Assembly (NCBI GenBank): GCA_947626125.1
Contig: CANQRA010000008.1
Location: 1-37,007 of the forward strand
Reading direction: 5' to 3'
From: an uncultured Bacilli bacterium
GTDB taxonomy: Bacteria > Bacillota_I > Bacilli_A > RF39 > UBA660
DNA length: 37,007 nt
The translations under genes were made by a program, and so were the position numbers. Each line of letters starts with the position of its first letter. Positions within the stretch are counted from its first letter, which is position 1. Positions 23,590-32,389 of this stretch are shown here, in pieces. The notes below the pieces were generated by a model, which was not told the DNA's origin, ran no database searches, and saw nothing but the letters and a program-made list of their open reading frames with translations.

Positions 23590-23643
23590 CATATCTTTCA
23601 CTGCCGCTGAAAGATATTTCAAAAATTAAAAAATCTTTCAGTA
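23565..23643. repeat. nested palindrome with four copies of TGAAAGAT
   Basis: A perfect 18-bp inverted repeat (TACTGAAAGATTTTTTAA at 23565-23582 and its complement at 23626-23643) encloses a second perfect 10-bp inverted repeat (ATATCTTTCA at 23591-23600 and TGAAAGATAT at 23608-23617). The centre is CTGCCGC. Four copies of the same octamer face alternately. It covers the DUF4143 promoter and looks like a multi-site operator, or the target site of a nuclease or recombinase. Confidence 0.85.
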
Positions 23644-23659
23644 CATTTACAGTTCAAAT

Positions 23660-23682
23660 AAAAAAGACTTTTCAGTCCTTTT
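23660..23682 (-). terminator. ileS terminator
   Basis: Minus-strand AAGGACT-GAAA-AGTCTTTTTT: a 7-bp stem with one G-U pair, a 4-nt loop and a T-run, directly after the ileS stop. Confidence 0.75.
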
Positions 23683-26600
23683 TATTTGGTAACTTTTTCA
23701 ATGCTGACTAGAACATCAATACCATTAATATTTATTGTTTCCCCACCAACTTTATCTTTAATTTCTAAAGCTAAAGTCTCTCCTTTGATATAATCCATGT
23801 ATTCATTAATAACGGATTCAAACTCATCACTATGATAATAAATAATTATGCGGTCACTTACATCATAATTATTAACTTTACGCATGTTTTGAATTTTAGA
23901 AATAAATTCTCGAGCATGACCTTCATTAATTAAATCACTTGTTAAATTAGTATTAAGAACAATAAATAAATTACTTAAAGTACCGACATTAAAGCCTTCT
24001 TTACTAGATATTTTTATTTCATACATATCATTTGTTATAAGAACATCTGCAAATTTAACTTCGCCATTATTTAAACTTTCAAGACTAGTATTTTGTAAGA
24101 ATGTTTCAAATTCTTTGATTCTAGAGCCTAATAACTTACCTACTACTTTATAGTTAGGTTTTAAAGTAATATTCATATACTTATTTAAATCTTCTTCTCT
24201 TAAGACTTCTTTAACATTTAATTCTTCTTCAATAAGAGGAACTAAATCAACAATTTTATCATATACTTTACTTTCAATGATTGCTTCTTTTAAAGGAGTC
24301 CGAACCTTTATTTTGGCTTCTTCTCTCATCATCCGTCCAAGAGAAATCAAATTACGCACTAAATCCATTTTTTCTTCTAATGTTAAATCAATTAATGATT
24401 CATCATATAATGGGAAATCTTCTAAATGAACAGAATAATTACCGGTTAATTTCGTATATATTTCTTCACTTACATAAGGCACAATTGGGGCAATCATTTT
24501 AGCAAGACCGACTAAAACTTCATAAGTAGTCATATAAACAGCTTTTTTACTATTATCTAGGGAGCTTCCCCAGAAACGATTACGACATCTTCTTATGTAC
24601 CAGTTAGATAAATCATCGGAAACAAAACTCGTGATATTACGAACAACTTTATTTAAATCATATTCTTCATAACCTTCGGTTACTAATTTAAGTAAACTAT
24701 GATACCTGGAAAGGAGCCATTTATCTATGGTTTCTCTATCTTTAACCGGAATATTGCATTCATCGATATCTATTTCATCGGTCGTCGCATACATACTAAA
24801 GAAATTATAAGTATTTTTTAAAGGATTAAAGAATTTTGAATAAACTTCTTTTAAGCCTTCTTCATCAAATTTAAGCGGAGTCCAAACGGGAGATACATAA
24901 GGAATATACCATCTTACTGTATCAGCTCCATAAGTTTCCATGATGGTAAATGGTTCAATGGCATTACCCTTAGATTTATGCATTTTTTGCCCATTTTTAT
25001 CGAGTAATAATTCGTTAACTAAAACATTTTTATATGGCGCTACCCCTTTAACAAAGGTGGAAATAACAAGTAAAGAATAGAACCAACCTCTTGTTTGGTC
25101 AATACCCTCACTAATAAAATCCGCCGGAAATTGATGCTCAAATAAATCTTGATTTTCAAATGGGTAATGGTATTGGGCAAAAGGCATAGCCCCAGAGTCA
25201 AACCAACAGTCAATAACATCTTTAACCCGGCTCATAACTTGACCACATTTTGGACATAAAATGTGAATATCATCAACATAAGGACGATGCAAATCAATAT
25301 CAGGAGTAATATCCTCCATAGCTTTAGAAACTAACTCTTCTCTTGAGCCAATCATTTCATCATGACCACAGCTACAACGCCATAAAGGAAGTGGTGTTCC
25401 CCAATAACGACTCCGTGATATTGCCCAATCATTTAAATTCTCTAACCAATTGCCAAATCTTTTTTCGCCCACAAAAGAAGGATACCAATTAACGGTTTTA
25501 TTATTCGCAATTATTTTATCTTTTAATTTTGTAACTTCTAGATAAAATGATGGTTTAGAATAATAAATAAGTGGAGATTTACAACGCCAACAATGAGGAT
25601 AATTATGGACAATTCGTTGTTTTTTAAATAATTTATCATTGGCTTTTAAATAATTAATGACTTCTTTATCGGCATCAAAAACAAGCATGCCTTTCCAAGG
25701 TCCTTCGGTATAACAACCATCATCGCCAACCGGATTTAAATAAGGTAAGTTATAATTTTTACCAACATTAGCATCATCGGCACCAAAGGCAGGAGCAATA
25801 TGAACGATACCAGTTCCATCTTCCATCGTAACATAATTATCACATGTAACAAAGAATGCTTTTTTATTAACTTTTAACTCCGGAATTAATTGTTCATATT
25901 CCATGTATTCTAAGTCTTTACCTTTGTATGTGGCAAGGATTTCATAATCATCGCCTAAAACTTTATTAGCTAAGGCTTTGGCTAGAATAAATTTATAATC
26001 CATGCTTTTAACCAAAACATATTCTTCATTTGGGTTAACACATAAGGCAACATTGGCAAGCAAAGTCCAAGGTGTCGTTGTCCACACTAAGAAGTAAACA
26101 TCCTCATCTTTTTTCTTCATGGGCACAATTACAGTATCAACCGGAGTTTCTTCATAACCTTGAGCTACTTCATGAGAAGCAAGACCAGTACCACAACGAG
26201 GACAATAAGGAAGAATTTTACTACCTTCATAAAATAAGCCTTCATCGAAGAATTTCTTTAAAATCCACCATTCGGTTTCAATATAGTTATTATCATAAGT
26301 AATATAACGATTATCCAAATCAATAAATTGACCCATATTATTTGTTAAATCGCGAAAAGCTTTTTCATTTTCCCAGACAATATGACGACATTCTTCATTA
26401 AATTCTTTAATGCCATAAGCTTCAATGTCAGCCTTAGAAGTAAAGCCTAATTTCTTTTCTACTTGCACTTCCACTGGTAAGCCATGAGTATCCCAACCAA
26501 TTTTTCTTAAGACTTTATAACCTTGCATCGTTTTATATTTACAAAAACTATCTTTTAAAAACTTCGATACCATATGGTGTAATCCTGGCATCCCATTCGC

Positions 26601-26750
26601 CGTCGCTGGTCCATCATAAAATACCCAGTAAGGTTTATCTTCTCTATTTTGAATACAACGATCCAAAATATTATCTTTTAACCATTTTTCCCGGATATCT
26701 TTTTCCACTAATGATACCTTTCTACTATCCAAACTCACAAATTCTTTCAT
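23682..26750 (-). CDS. ileS: isoleucine--tRNA ligase, type 2, with altered HIGH motif
   Basis: Charges tRNA-Ile. The 1022-aa protein begins at MKEFVSLDSRKVS; the ORF-track start (26798) lies inside the T-box and is rejected because GGAGGTATAT lies right before 26750. The class I first motif reads ANGMPGLHHM, so HIGH is GLHH. KMSKS reads KMHKSKGN. The editing domain holds TTPWTLLANVAL and GTGIVHIAPAFGADD. Cys pairs (CPRCG, CWRCKS, CSCG, CPKCG) are present. Length, WDTHGLPVE and GLHH match type 2 IleRS, the form less sensitive to mupirocin. A T-box leader controls it. Confidence 0.95.
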   Translation of the reverse strand: MKEFVSLDSRKVSLVEKDIREKWLKDNILDRCIQNREDKPYWVFYDGPATANGMPGLHHMVSKFLKDSFCKYKTMQGYKVLRKIGWDTHGLPVEVQVEKKLGFTSKADIEAYGIKEFNEECRHIVWENEKAFRDLTNNMGQFIDLDNRYITYDNNYIETEWWILKKFFDEGLFYEGSKILPYCPRCGTGLASHEVAQGYEETPVDTVIVPMKKKDEDVYFLVWTTTPWTLLANVALCVNPNEEYVLVKSMDYKFILAKALANKVLGDDYEILATYKGKDLEYMEYEQLIPELKVNKKAFFVTCDNYVTMEDGTGIVHIAPAFGADDANVGKNYNLPYLNPVGDDGCYTEGPWKGMLVFDADKEVINYLKANDKLFKKQRIVHNYPHCWRCKSPLIYYSKPSFYLEVTKLKDKIIANNKTVNWYPSFVGEKRFGNWLENLNDWAISRSRYWGTPLPLWRCSCGHDEMIGSREELVSKAMEDITPDIDLHRPYVDDIHILCPKCGQVMSRVKDVIDCWFDSGAMPFAQYHYPFENQDLFEHQFPADFISEGIDQTRGWFYSLLVISTFVKGVAPYKNVLVNELLLDKNGQKMHKSKGNAIEPFTIMETYGADTVRWYIPYVSPVWTPLKFDEEGLKEVYSKFFNPLKNTYNFFSMYATTDEIDIDECNIPVKDRETIDKWLLSRYHSLLKLVTEGYEEYDLNKVVRNITSFVSDDLSNWYIRRCRNRFWGSSLDNSKKAVYMTTYEVLVGLAKMIAPIVPYVSEEIYTKLTGNYSVHLEDFPLYDESLIDLTLEEKMDLVRNLISLGRMMREEAKIKVRTPLKEAIIESKVYDKIVDLVPLIEEELNVKEVLREEDLNKYMNITLKPNYKVVGKLLGSRIKEFETFLQNTSLESLNNGEVKFADVLITNDMYEIKISSKEGFNVGTLSNLFIVLNTNLTSDLINEGHAREFISKIQNMRKVNNYDVSDRIIIYYHSDEFESVINEYMDYIKGETLALEIKDKVGGETININGIDVLVSIEKVTK

Positions 26751-26751
26751 A

Positions 26752-26998
26752 TATACCTCCTCATTAAAAAATTCATAAACAAAAGGACACTTTGACATGT
26801 GGTACCACCTTTATTTATGAATTAATTCACCTCATTTATGGTTAACGCCCAAAAACGAATTATTTTACTAACTTTCAAATAATTAACTCCCAAGTGATAT
26901 AAATTAAATAATATTTATTAGTTTGCACCAACCACTAATTCTCTTTAAACTTTCTTTAATTTACCTGTCTTGTTCTTCGTCTTTAATTTACAATTAAA
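26752..26998 (-). promoter_or_regulatory. T-box riboswitch (tRNA-Ile) of ileS
   Basis: The leader of about 245 nt contains the T-box sequence AAGGTGGTACCAC (near 26800-26812), which binds the free CCA end of uncharged tRNA. An alternative terminator stem forms from AATTCATAAA and TTTATGAATT (26771-26824) followed by a T-run. A candidate specifier AUC (isoleucine) lies at 26896-26898 within ATATCACTT, the usual ileS context. Stem I apical elements near GTTGGTGCAAACTAAT are also visible. This fills the roughly 300-base gap upstream of ileS. Low charged tRNA-Ile would turn ileS on. Confidence 0.88.
26766..26824 (-). terminator. conditional terminator of the ileS T-box
   Basis: AATTCATAAA...AAGG pairs with CCTT...TTTATGAATT, followed by TTTTTAA on the minus strand. 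The T-box sequence lies in its loop side, so tRNA binding would prevent its formation. Confidence 0.75.
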
Positions 26999-27027
26999 AT
27001 TATATGCAAAATAGCCTTTTTCGTCAA
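26999..27027 (-). promoter_or_regulatory. ileS promoter
   Basis: TTGACG and TATAAT are separated by 17 nt on the minus strand, with a predicted start near 26992, at the 5' end of the T-box leader. Confidence 0.8.
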
Positions 27028-27057
27028 GAACTTTTTACATTTTTGCCATAATTTCTT

Positions 27058-27978
27058 CTAACCCATTACTTCGCCACCATTATTATGGATAACTTGACCC
27101 GTTACATAACTAGAATCATCACTGGCTAAAAAGACAAATGTTGGTGCTAGTTCATAAGGATTGGCTCCTCTTGCCATCGCGGAATTACAACCTAAAGAAG
27201 GAATTTTTTCTTTAACCCAACAAGCCGGTTGTAAAGGGGTCCAAAAAAATCCTGGGGCAATAGCATTAACCCGAATATTCTTTAAAGCTAAATTTCTAGC
27301 TAAAGCTCTCGTAAACCCCACAATCGCACCTTTAGTAGTTACATAATCAATAAGCTGTGGGTCACCATAGAAAGTGGTTACACTTGATAAATTGATGATG
27401 GAATCGCCAGAATGTAAATGAGGTAAAACCGCTCTAGTTAAATAAAACATCCCATAAACATTTACTTTCATCGTCCAATCAAATTGTTTATCACTAATTA
27501 AATCCAAAGAATCCGCTTGATATTGAACTCCAGCATTATTTACTAAAATATTAATTTTACCAAAAGTTTCTAAAGTAGCACTAACTATTCTTTCACAAAA
27601 CTTTTTATCGCTAATATCTCCGGATAAAAGTAAACATTCTCCTCCTAAAGATTCAATGTATTCTTTAGTTTCATTGGCATCTATATGTTCATCATAATAA
27701 GGAATAACAACCTTAGCTCCTTCTTTAGCAAAGGCTACTGCCGCGGCTTTCCCAAGACCACTATCACCACCTGTAATAATAGCTACTTTATCTTTTAACT
27801 TACCACTACCTTTATAATTAGGATTATCAAAAATAGGTTTTGGTTTCATTAAATACTCAAAACCTGGTTGTCTTTCTTGTTCTTGCTCGGGAGCTAAAAT
27901 TTCATACTCTGTACCTTCTATCCCAAAATCATCATAATAATCATAAAAATTATTGCCGAAGGCATAATTATGTTTCAA
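27058..27978 (-). CDS. SDR-family oxidoreductase (general-stress-protein type)
   Basis: NAD(P)-dependent short-chain dehydrogenase of the GSP39/YdaD/YhxC group. The 306-aa protein has the family's N-terminal extension RQPGFEYLMKPKPIFDNPNY, the cofactor motif TGGDSGLG (69-76), NNAG, catalytic Ser in NLSSVTTF, Tyr/Lys in DYVTTKG (about 215-220), and the C-terminal SSYVTGQVIHNNGGE. The substrate is unknown. The start is a TTG with GGGTGAT upstream; there is no ATG until residue 44, which would lose the family extension. It is divergent from the phosphohexomutase. Confidence 0.9.
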   Translation of the reverse strand: MKHNYAFGNNFYDYYDDFGIEGTEYEILAPEQEQERQPGFEYLMKPKPIFDNPNYKGSGKLKDKVAIITGGDSGLGKAAAVAFAKEGAKVVIPYYDEHIDANETKEYIESLGGECLLLSGDISDKKFCERIVSATLETFGKINILVNNAGVQYQADSLDLISDKQFDWTMKVNVYGMFYLTRAVLPHLHSGDSIINLSSVTTFYGDPQLIDYVTTKGAIVGFTRALARNLALKNIRVNAIAPGFFWTPLQPACWVKEKIPSLGCNSAMARGANPYELAPTFVFLASDDSSYVTGQVIHNNGGEVMG

Positions 27979-27990
27979 TTAAAATCACCC

Positions 27991-28019
27991 ATTATAATAA
28001 TATTGGCTTCCTTTGTAAA
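27991..28019 (-). promoter_or_regulatory. promoter-like sequence before the SDR gene
   Basis: TTTACA and TATAAT are separated by 17 nt on the minus strand. It lies so close to the TTG start (27978) that the ribosome site would fall at or before the predicted transcription start. Either the message is nearly leaderless or the start or promoter is misplaced. Confidence 0.45.
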
Positions 28020-28080
28020 TTATCCCTATTAATTTTTGGAAGAATATGCTAAAATTATAAATAAGATATGAGGGATTGAT

Positions 28081-29439
28081 ATGGTAGATAACATTTTTAG
28101 AGAATATGATATACGGGGAAAAGTACCTAAGGAAATAAATAAGGATGTTGCTTATAAAGTTGGCTTAGGATATGGCTCTTATTTACAAGAATTTTTAAAT
28201 CAAAAAGCTTGTGTGATTAGTCATGATAATCGTTTATCAAGCGATGAATTAAATAAACATTTAATTAAAGGTTTATTAGAAAGTGGTATTAATGTTATTG
28301 ATTATGGGCTTACAACAACCCCAATGCATTACTATGCTAGATACATAAATAAATTATTTGGTATCATGATAACGGCATCACACAACCCTAAAGATGAAAA
28401 TGGCTTTAAATTTTCCTTTGATGAATACGCCAATGCCCGAGGAATAATGGTTAAAGATTTAAAAACTTATATCGATAATGGTGTTTTCTTAAAAGGTAAA
28501 GGTACTTTAGAAAAGAAAGATATAAAAGAAGATTATATAAATTATCTTATTAGTCATTTAAAGATGGGGAAAAAGAAAATTAAAGTAGTTGTCGACCCCG
28601 CGAATGGTGCAACAACTTGTATATGTAAAGATATTTTTGCTAAATTTAATTTAGATGTCGTATATATAAATGATAAATCGGATGGCAGTTTTCCTAACCA
28701 TCATCCCGACCCTAGTATTGAAGAAAATTTAACAATGCTAAAGGAAAAGGTTTTAGAAGTAAAGGCAGATATTGGCGTTTCCTTTGATGGTGATGGTGAC
28801 CGGGTTGGCTTTGTCGATGAAAAAGGTAATGTAGTTTCAACAGAAGAATATGCCATTATAATTTTAAGAAATATAATTGATAAAGTTAAAAATAAAAAAT
28901 TCTTATATGATGCTAAATGTTCAGATAATTTTAAAGATGAAATCATTCGTTTAAAGGCTACCCCTGTGATATGCAGAACAGGTTCTAGTTATACCCAAGA
29001 AAAAGTATTAAGGGAAAATATTCCTTTTGGCATTCAACAAGTAGGACACATTTCATTAAACGACCGTCTATATAGTACGGAAAGCGCTATTTACGCTAGT
29101 TTAAGATTAATTGAAATATTAACTAAAACTGATAAATCTTTAAGTGAACTTACAAAAACTGTTCAAAAATATTGCAATACGCCGGAACTTAAATATGCTT
29201 CCTCAGATACTTTAAAAGTTGAAGTTATTAACAAAATCAAAAAATATTGTGATGATAAAGAATATAAATATATCGAAATTGATGGCTTAAAAGTAATATT
29301 TAAAAATGGTTGGGCTTATGTAAGAAGCAGTAACACGGGACCAAATATTACACTTAGATGTGAAGCTAATAACAAAGATGATTTAAATAATTTAGTTAAA
29401 TTATTCGAAACCTTAATTAATGTGTATAATAATGATTAG
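28081..29439 (+). CDS. phosphomannomutase/phosphoglucomutase
   Basis: Interconverts hexose 1- and 6-phosphates, giving sugar-1-phosphates for nucleotide sugars and surface polymers. The 452-aa protein has IFREYDIRG at the N-terminus, the phosphoserine loop TASHNP (Ser100), the metal loop FDGDGDR (about 236-242), a sugar-specificity loop that is weak, and the C-terminal phosphate-binding SNTGPNITLR (RSSNT, about 418). The substrate (mannose or glucose) cannot be fixed. GAGGG precedes the ATG. An extended -10 (TGCTAAAAT) lies about 40 nt upstream. Confidence 0.92.
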   Translation: MVDNIFREYDIRGKVPKEINKDVAYKVGLGYGSYLQEFLNQKACVISHDNRLSSDELNKHLIKGLLESGINVIDYGLTTTPMHYYARYINKLFGIMITASHNPKDENGFKFSFDEYANARGIMVKDLKTYIDNGVFLKGKGTLEKKDIKEDYINYLISHLKMGKKKIKVVVDPANGATTCICKDIFAKFNLDVVYINDKSDGSFPNHHPDPSIEENLTMLKEKVLEVKADIGVSFDGDGDRVGFVDEKGNVVSTEEYAIIILRNIIDKVKNKKFLYDAKCSDNFKDEIIRLKATPVICRTGSSYTQEKVLRENIPFGIQQVGHISLNDRLYSTESAIYASLRLIEILTKTDKSLSELTKTVQKYCNTPELKYASSDTLKVEVINKIKKYCDDKEYKYIEIDGLKVIFKNGWAYVRSSNTGPNITLRCEANNKDDLNNLVKLFETLINVYNND

Positions 29440-29466
29440 TGATAACGATAAGTTATCGCTTTTTTA
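29439..29466 (+). terminator. terminator after the phosphohexomutase gene
   Basis: GATAAC-GATAA-GTTATC (extended by GT/GC) followed by TTTTTT, directly after the stop. Confidence 0.7.
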
Positions 29467-29500
29467 AGCAAAAAAGGCAATGACTTAGCTCACTTCCTTT
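29466..29500 (-). terminator. terminator after the 58-aa gene
   Basis: Minus-strand GGAAGTGA/TCATTGCC stem with one mismatch and one G-U pair, then TTTTTTGC. Weak but well placed after the stop codon. Confidence 0.5.
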
Positions 29501-29676
29501 TATTTAACTAGTTTACTAGATACTAATTTTACTTTACTTTTACCATTTAAAGTGTTTTTACTCCACTCAAATGGTTTATCGTAATCTTTAGAATCTTTAC
29601 TATGATTGATTTTGCAAGGCTTGATACTGGTAAAGAATCCTTTGGGAAATTTAGTATTTGACTTTTTTTCGCTCAT
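29500..29676 (-). CDS. 58-aa basic hypothetical protein
   Basis: A short ORF below the track limit: MSEKKSNTKFPKGFFTSIKP, then a Lys/Ser-rich stretch with DKPFEWSKNTLNGKSKVKL. It is basic and soluble with one Cys. GAGAGGAG lies well placed before the ATG, and a terminator-like hairpin follows. The stop-start overlap with an upstream short frame (ATGA) hints at coupled translation. The family is not recognised. Confidence 0.6.
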   Translation of the reverse strand: MSEKKSNTKFPKGFFTSIKPCKINHSKDSKDYDKPFEWSKNTLNGKSKVKLVSSKLVK

Positions 29677-29798
29677 AGAAACTCCTCTCTTGATATTTTT
29701 TCTTCTTTGATTGCTAAATTTTGCTTAAATTGAATTTTTTGGTCATCACTCTTTTCTAGAAAAGCGCATCCTCTACACCCTTCACTATATATATACAT
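29673..29798 (-). CDS. possible 41-aa Cys-pair peptide coupled to the 58-aa gene
   Basis: An open frame starting MYIYSEGCRGCAFLEK and ending KISREEFL overlaps the next start by ATGA. The CRGC pair and the overlap support it, but no ribosome site lies before its ATG at 29798. The AAAGG upstream is better placed for a different frame (ATG 29809) that stops after 17 codons. A run of seven A residues lies between the two starts. Uncertain. Confidence 0.3.
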   Translation of the reverse strand: MYIYSEGCRGCAFLEKSDDQKIQFKQNLAIKEEKISREEFL

Positions 29799-29837
29799 GT
29801 TTTTTTCATGATTTCCTTTTTTTTGAACAAAATTTTT

Positions 29838-29863
29838 AAAAAAAGCAATGAACCTTGTTCATT
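29838..29863 (-). terminator. terminator of the dlt-like operon
   Basis: AATGAAC-AAG-GTTCATT-GC followed by TTTTTTT on the minus strand, directly after the last gene of the operon. Confidence 0.8.
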
Positions 29864-29870
29864 ACCTTAA

Positions 29871-30821
29871 TTATTGCTTATTATTCATATCTTTATATAT
29901 TGCATAAGCTTCATTCCAAGAAGCATACGCTTTATCATTTCTTTTATCTTTAAATAAATTAGTATCTTTTAAATATTCACCTATATAATTAGATAACTTT
30001 AAAGCACCTTTATAATTTAAATGATTGCCTCCATCTCGTGACTCAGTTTTCCAATCGATTTTTAAAGGATTGCCAATGTTTAAATCAATATAGATAACAT
30101 TATTTTGCTCTGCTAGTTCTTTAGTTCCTAAATACTTACTATAATTCCAACTCTTCATGTTTGGGGTACTAATTAAAATTAACTCTACATCATTTTTTTG
30201 ACATAAATCCACAATCTTAGCAAATGTTTCTTGATTTTCTCTAGGTACTTTTTTTATTTTATCTGTATATTCCATATAGTTTAATTTCTTTCCGGGAGCA
30301 GTTTTGTTAATGTATTTAAAACCTTTATAGAAATTTAACCTACTATACTCTAGAGAATCATTTAAAGAAGAAAATAAATATTTTTTCCAATTATTATGAT
30401 ATTTAATAATGGGAAAATATGTTTTATATAATTCTTGATAAACATAGAACCAAGGTTTATTTTTACTTTCTCGATACAAGACATTCCCTTCAAAGAAAAT
30501 AATTTTTGGATGTTGACTAGCAATGACAACTTCAAAACTTTTATATGCATCATCAATAAGCTCTGCACTTTTTGCCACATCAAAAACCGTATAACCATAA
30601 TTATGCCAAATTTCCATGGGAGATATGCCCGAATAAATTAAGCTATCCCCAATGACAATGGCATCGAGAGTATTCTCTTTTTCTTCTAATATTTCATAAC
30701 TAGAAATTTTAAACATGCCATATTTTTTAATATTTTCTTGAGGTGTTAAAAGAAATGAAAAGGCCACGAATAAAACGAAAAAAATTATAACAAATAAAAT
30801 ACTTTTTCCAAAATTTTTCAT
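29871..30821 (-). CDS. DltD-like SGNH/GDSL membrane-anchored protein
   Basis: The last gene of a dlt-like operon. The 316-aa protein has an N-terminal helix (SILFVIIFFVLFVAFSFLL) and an outer SGNH-type domain: block I IVIGDSLIYSGISP (about 56-69), a middle FFEGNVLYR, and the C-terminal GGNHLNYKGA that holds the Asn/His of block V. DltD-type proteins act outside the membrane with MBOAT partners in moving acyl groups to a polymer. It is shorter than classical DltD (about 400 aa) and lacks obvious full-length similarity, so it may be a functional analogue. It lies 8 nt after the MBOAT gene. Confidence 0.8.
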   Translation of the reverse strand: MKNFGKSILFVIIFFVLFVAFSFLLTPQENIKKYGMFKISSYEILEEKENTLDAIVIGDSLIYSGISPMEIWHNYGYTVFDVAKSAELIDDAYKSFEVVIASQHPKIIFFEGNVLYRESKNKPWFYVYQELYKTYFPIIKYHNNWKKYLFSSLNDSLEYSRLNFYKGFKYINKTAPGKKLNYMEYTDKIKKVPRENQETFAKIVDLCQKNDVELILISTPNMKSWNYSKYLGTKELAEQNNVIYIDLNIGNPLKIDWKTESRDGGNHLNYKGALKLSNYIGEYLKDTNLFKDKRNDKAYASWNEAYAIYKDMNNKQ

Positions 30822-30829
30822 GATATCAC

Positions 30830-32386
30830 CTAAAAATCCGCATAAATTGGTTCCACTGGAGCATAACCATCACCATAAGCCCCAAAGATAATAATACTAA
30901 ATATTAAAAGATAAAAACAAGCCCATCTAAGTACAATATTTTTCTTACTTAAACTATCCCGAACTTCAACATTCTTTTCTTTTAAAATACTTATAATAAA
31001 GATAACTATTAAAGCGATAGCCATTATAATATAATCTTTAATATCTAAGCCTAGAGTTAAAACATATTTATTAAAGGAATGGAAAGTAAAATGCGTAAAT
31101 ATTCTCTTTAACATTTGCATTCCCGCCTTAAGAGATGATGCATTAAAGAATAACTCCCCAATAAAGATAAAGAACCAAGTTTTGACAATTCTAATTATTT
31201 TAATAAAAATATTTTCGCGATTAATCTTTAGTTTATGGCAAAAATTAATAATCGTGGGTTCAAATATATTACCTAGAAGAATTAAGGTAAAATGATAATA
31301 ACCATAAAAGATAAATTGATACCCAGCTCCATGCCACAAACCATTTAAAGACCAGACCACAAATAAAGCGATGGCGCCCATTAATAAAGAAGATACCCGA
31401 TTATTAAAGACCTTTTTAACAAAGGTAGTTATTTTTCTTACTACCCTTGATAAAGATACAGGATAAAAAATATATTCTTTAAACCATAAACCTAAGGTAA
31501 TATGCCATCTACTCCAAAATTCGGCAATATTCTTGGAGAAAAAAGGTTGACGGAAGTTTTCCGGAATTTTAATATTAAATATCTCGGCACTGCCAATAAC
31601 AATATCCATGGTACCAGAAAATTCCATATAAAGTAAGATTGTATAAAAGATAGCGCCTAGAAAAACAATGGGACCCGAAAAGCGCACATAATCTTGAAAG
31701 ACTATTTTTACAAAAATATTTAAACGGTCAGCGATAATCATTTTTTTAAATAGACCATATAAAATTCTTTGGGCGCCATAACAAAAACCTTGATAAGTTA
31801 TTTTATCGCCAGCATAGATGGTATCAGAGACTTCATTATAACGGGTAATAGGCCCTTCCACAATGGTAGGGAAAAAACTTAAATACAACATTATCTTTAA
31901 TAAATTCTTTTCGGCTTTATACTTTTCATGATAAATATCAAATAGATAAGATAAAGCTTCTAAAGTATAAAAAGAGATGCCAATTGGAGCTAGATGTTTA
32001 ATTATTTTATTTTTAAGATGGAAAATACTTTGAAAGAAATTTAAATATTTAAAATAAAATAAAAAGGCTACATTAAATATGATTGTTACTAATAAAATTA
32101 ATTTATTAATATTCTTATATTTAGTTTTTATTTTTTTCTTATCTTCTATTTCCTCATTTAAAGCTTTATCTCTTCTATCATTAACATGTTTCATTAATAG
32201 ACCAGCAAGATAAATGCTTAAAATCGATAATAATAAATAGATAACTAACCATTTACTATAAATAAAATAAAAGATGAAACTTGCAATAAGTAAAATAATG
32301 GGTCTTATTTTGCGAGGTAATATATTATAAATGATAATGACAAGAGGTAAAAAGGCCAATAAATATAAAATGCTAAAATAAGACAT
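30830..32386 (-). CDS. MBOAT-family O-acyltransferase (DltB-like)
   Basis: A membrane-bound O-acyltransferase that passes an acyl group from a carrier protein across the membrane. The 518-aa protein has about 11 helices and the family's landmarks: PIGISFYTLEALSYLFDIY, FFPTIVEGPITRY, SRWHITLGLWFKEYIFYP, and the catalytic His in LNGLWHGAGYQF. The length is that of the AlgI/DltB group, somewhat longer than DltB (about 400 aa). It starts 3 nt after the carrier protein gene, so both are probably made together. Confidence 0.92.
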   Translation of the reverse strand: MSYFSILYLLAFLPLVIIIYNILPRKIRPIILLIASFIFYFIYSKWLVIYLLLSILSIYLAGLLMKHVNDRRDKALNEEIEDKKKIKTKYKNINKLILLVTIIFNVAFLFYFKYLNFFQSIFHLKNKIIKHLAPIGISFYTLEALSYLFDIYHEKYKAEKNLLKIMLYLSFFPTIVEGPITRYNEVSDTIYAGDKITYQGFCYGAQRILYGLFKKMIIADRLNIFVKIVFQDYVRFSGPIVFLGAIFYTILLYMEFSGTMDIVIGSAEIFNIKIPENFRQPFFSKNIAEFWSRWHITLGLWFKEYIFYPVSLSRVVRKITTFVKKVFNNRVSSLLMGAIALFVVWSLNGLWHGAGYQFIFYGYYHFTLILLGNIFEPTIINFCHKLKINRENIFIKIIRIVKTWFFIFIGELFFNASSLKAGMQMLKRIFTHFTFHSFNKYVLTLGLDIKDYIIMAIALIVIFIISILKEKNVEVRDSLSKKNIVLRWACFYLLIFSIIIFGAYGDGYAPVEPIYADF

Positions 32387-32389
32387 TTT

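Noticed and set aside
26751-26798. ORF-track start of ileS with 16 extra residues
   Set aside because: The extra codons lie in the T-box terminator; the ATG at 26750 has a strong ribosome site.
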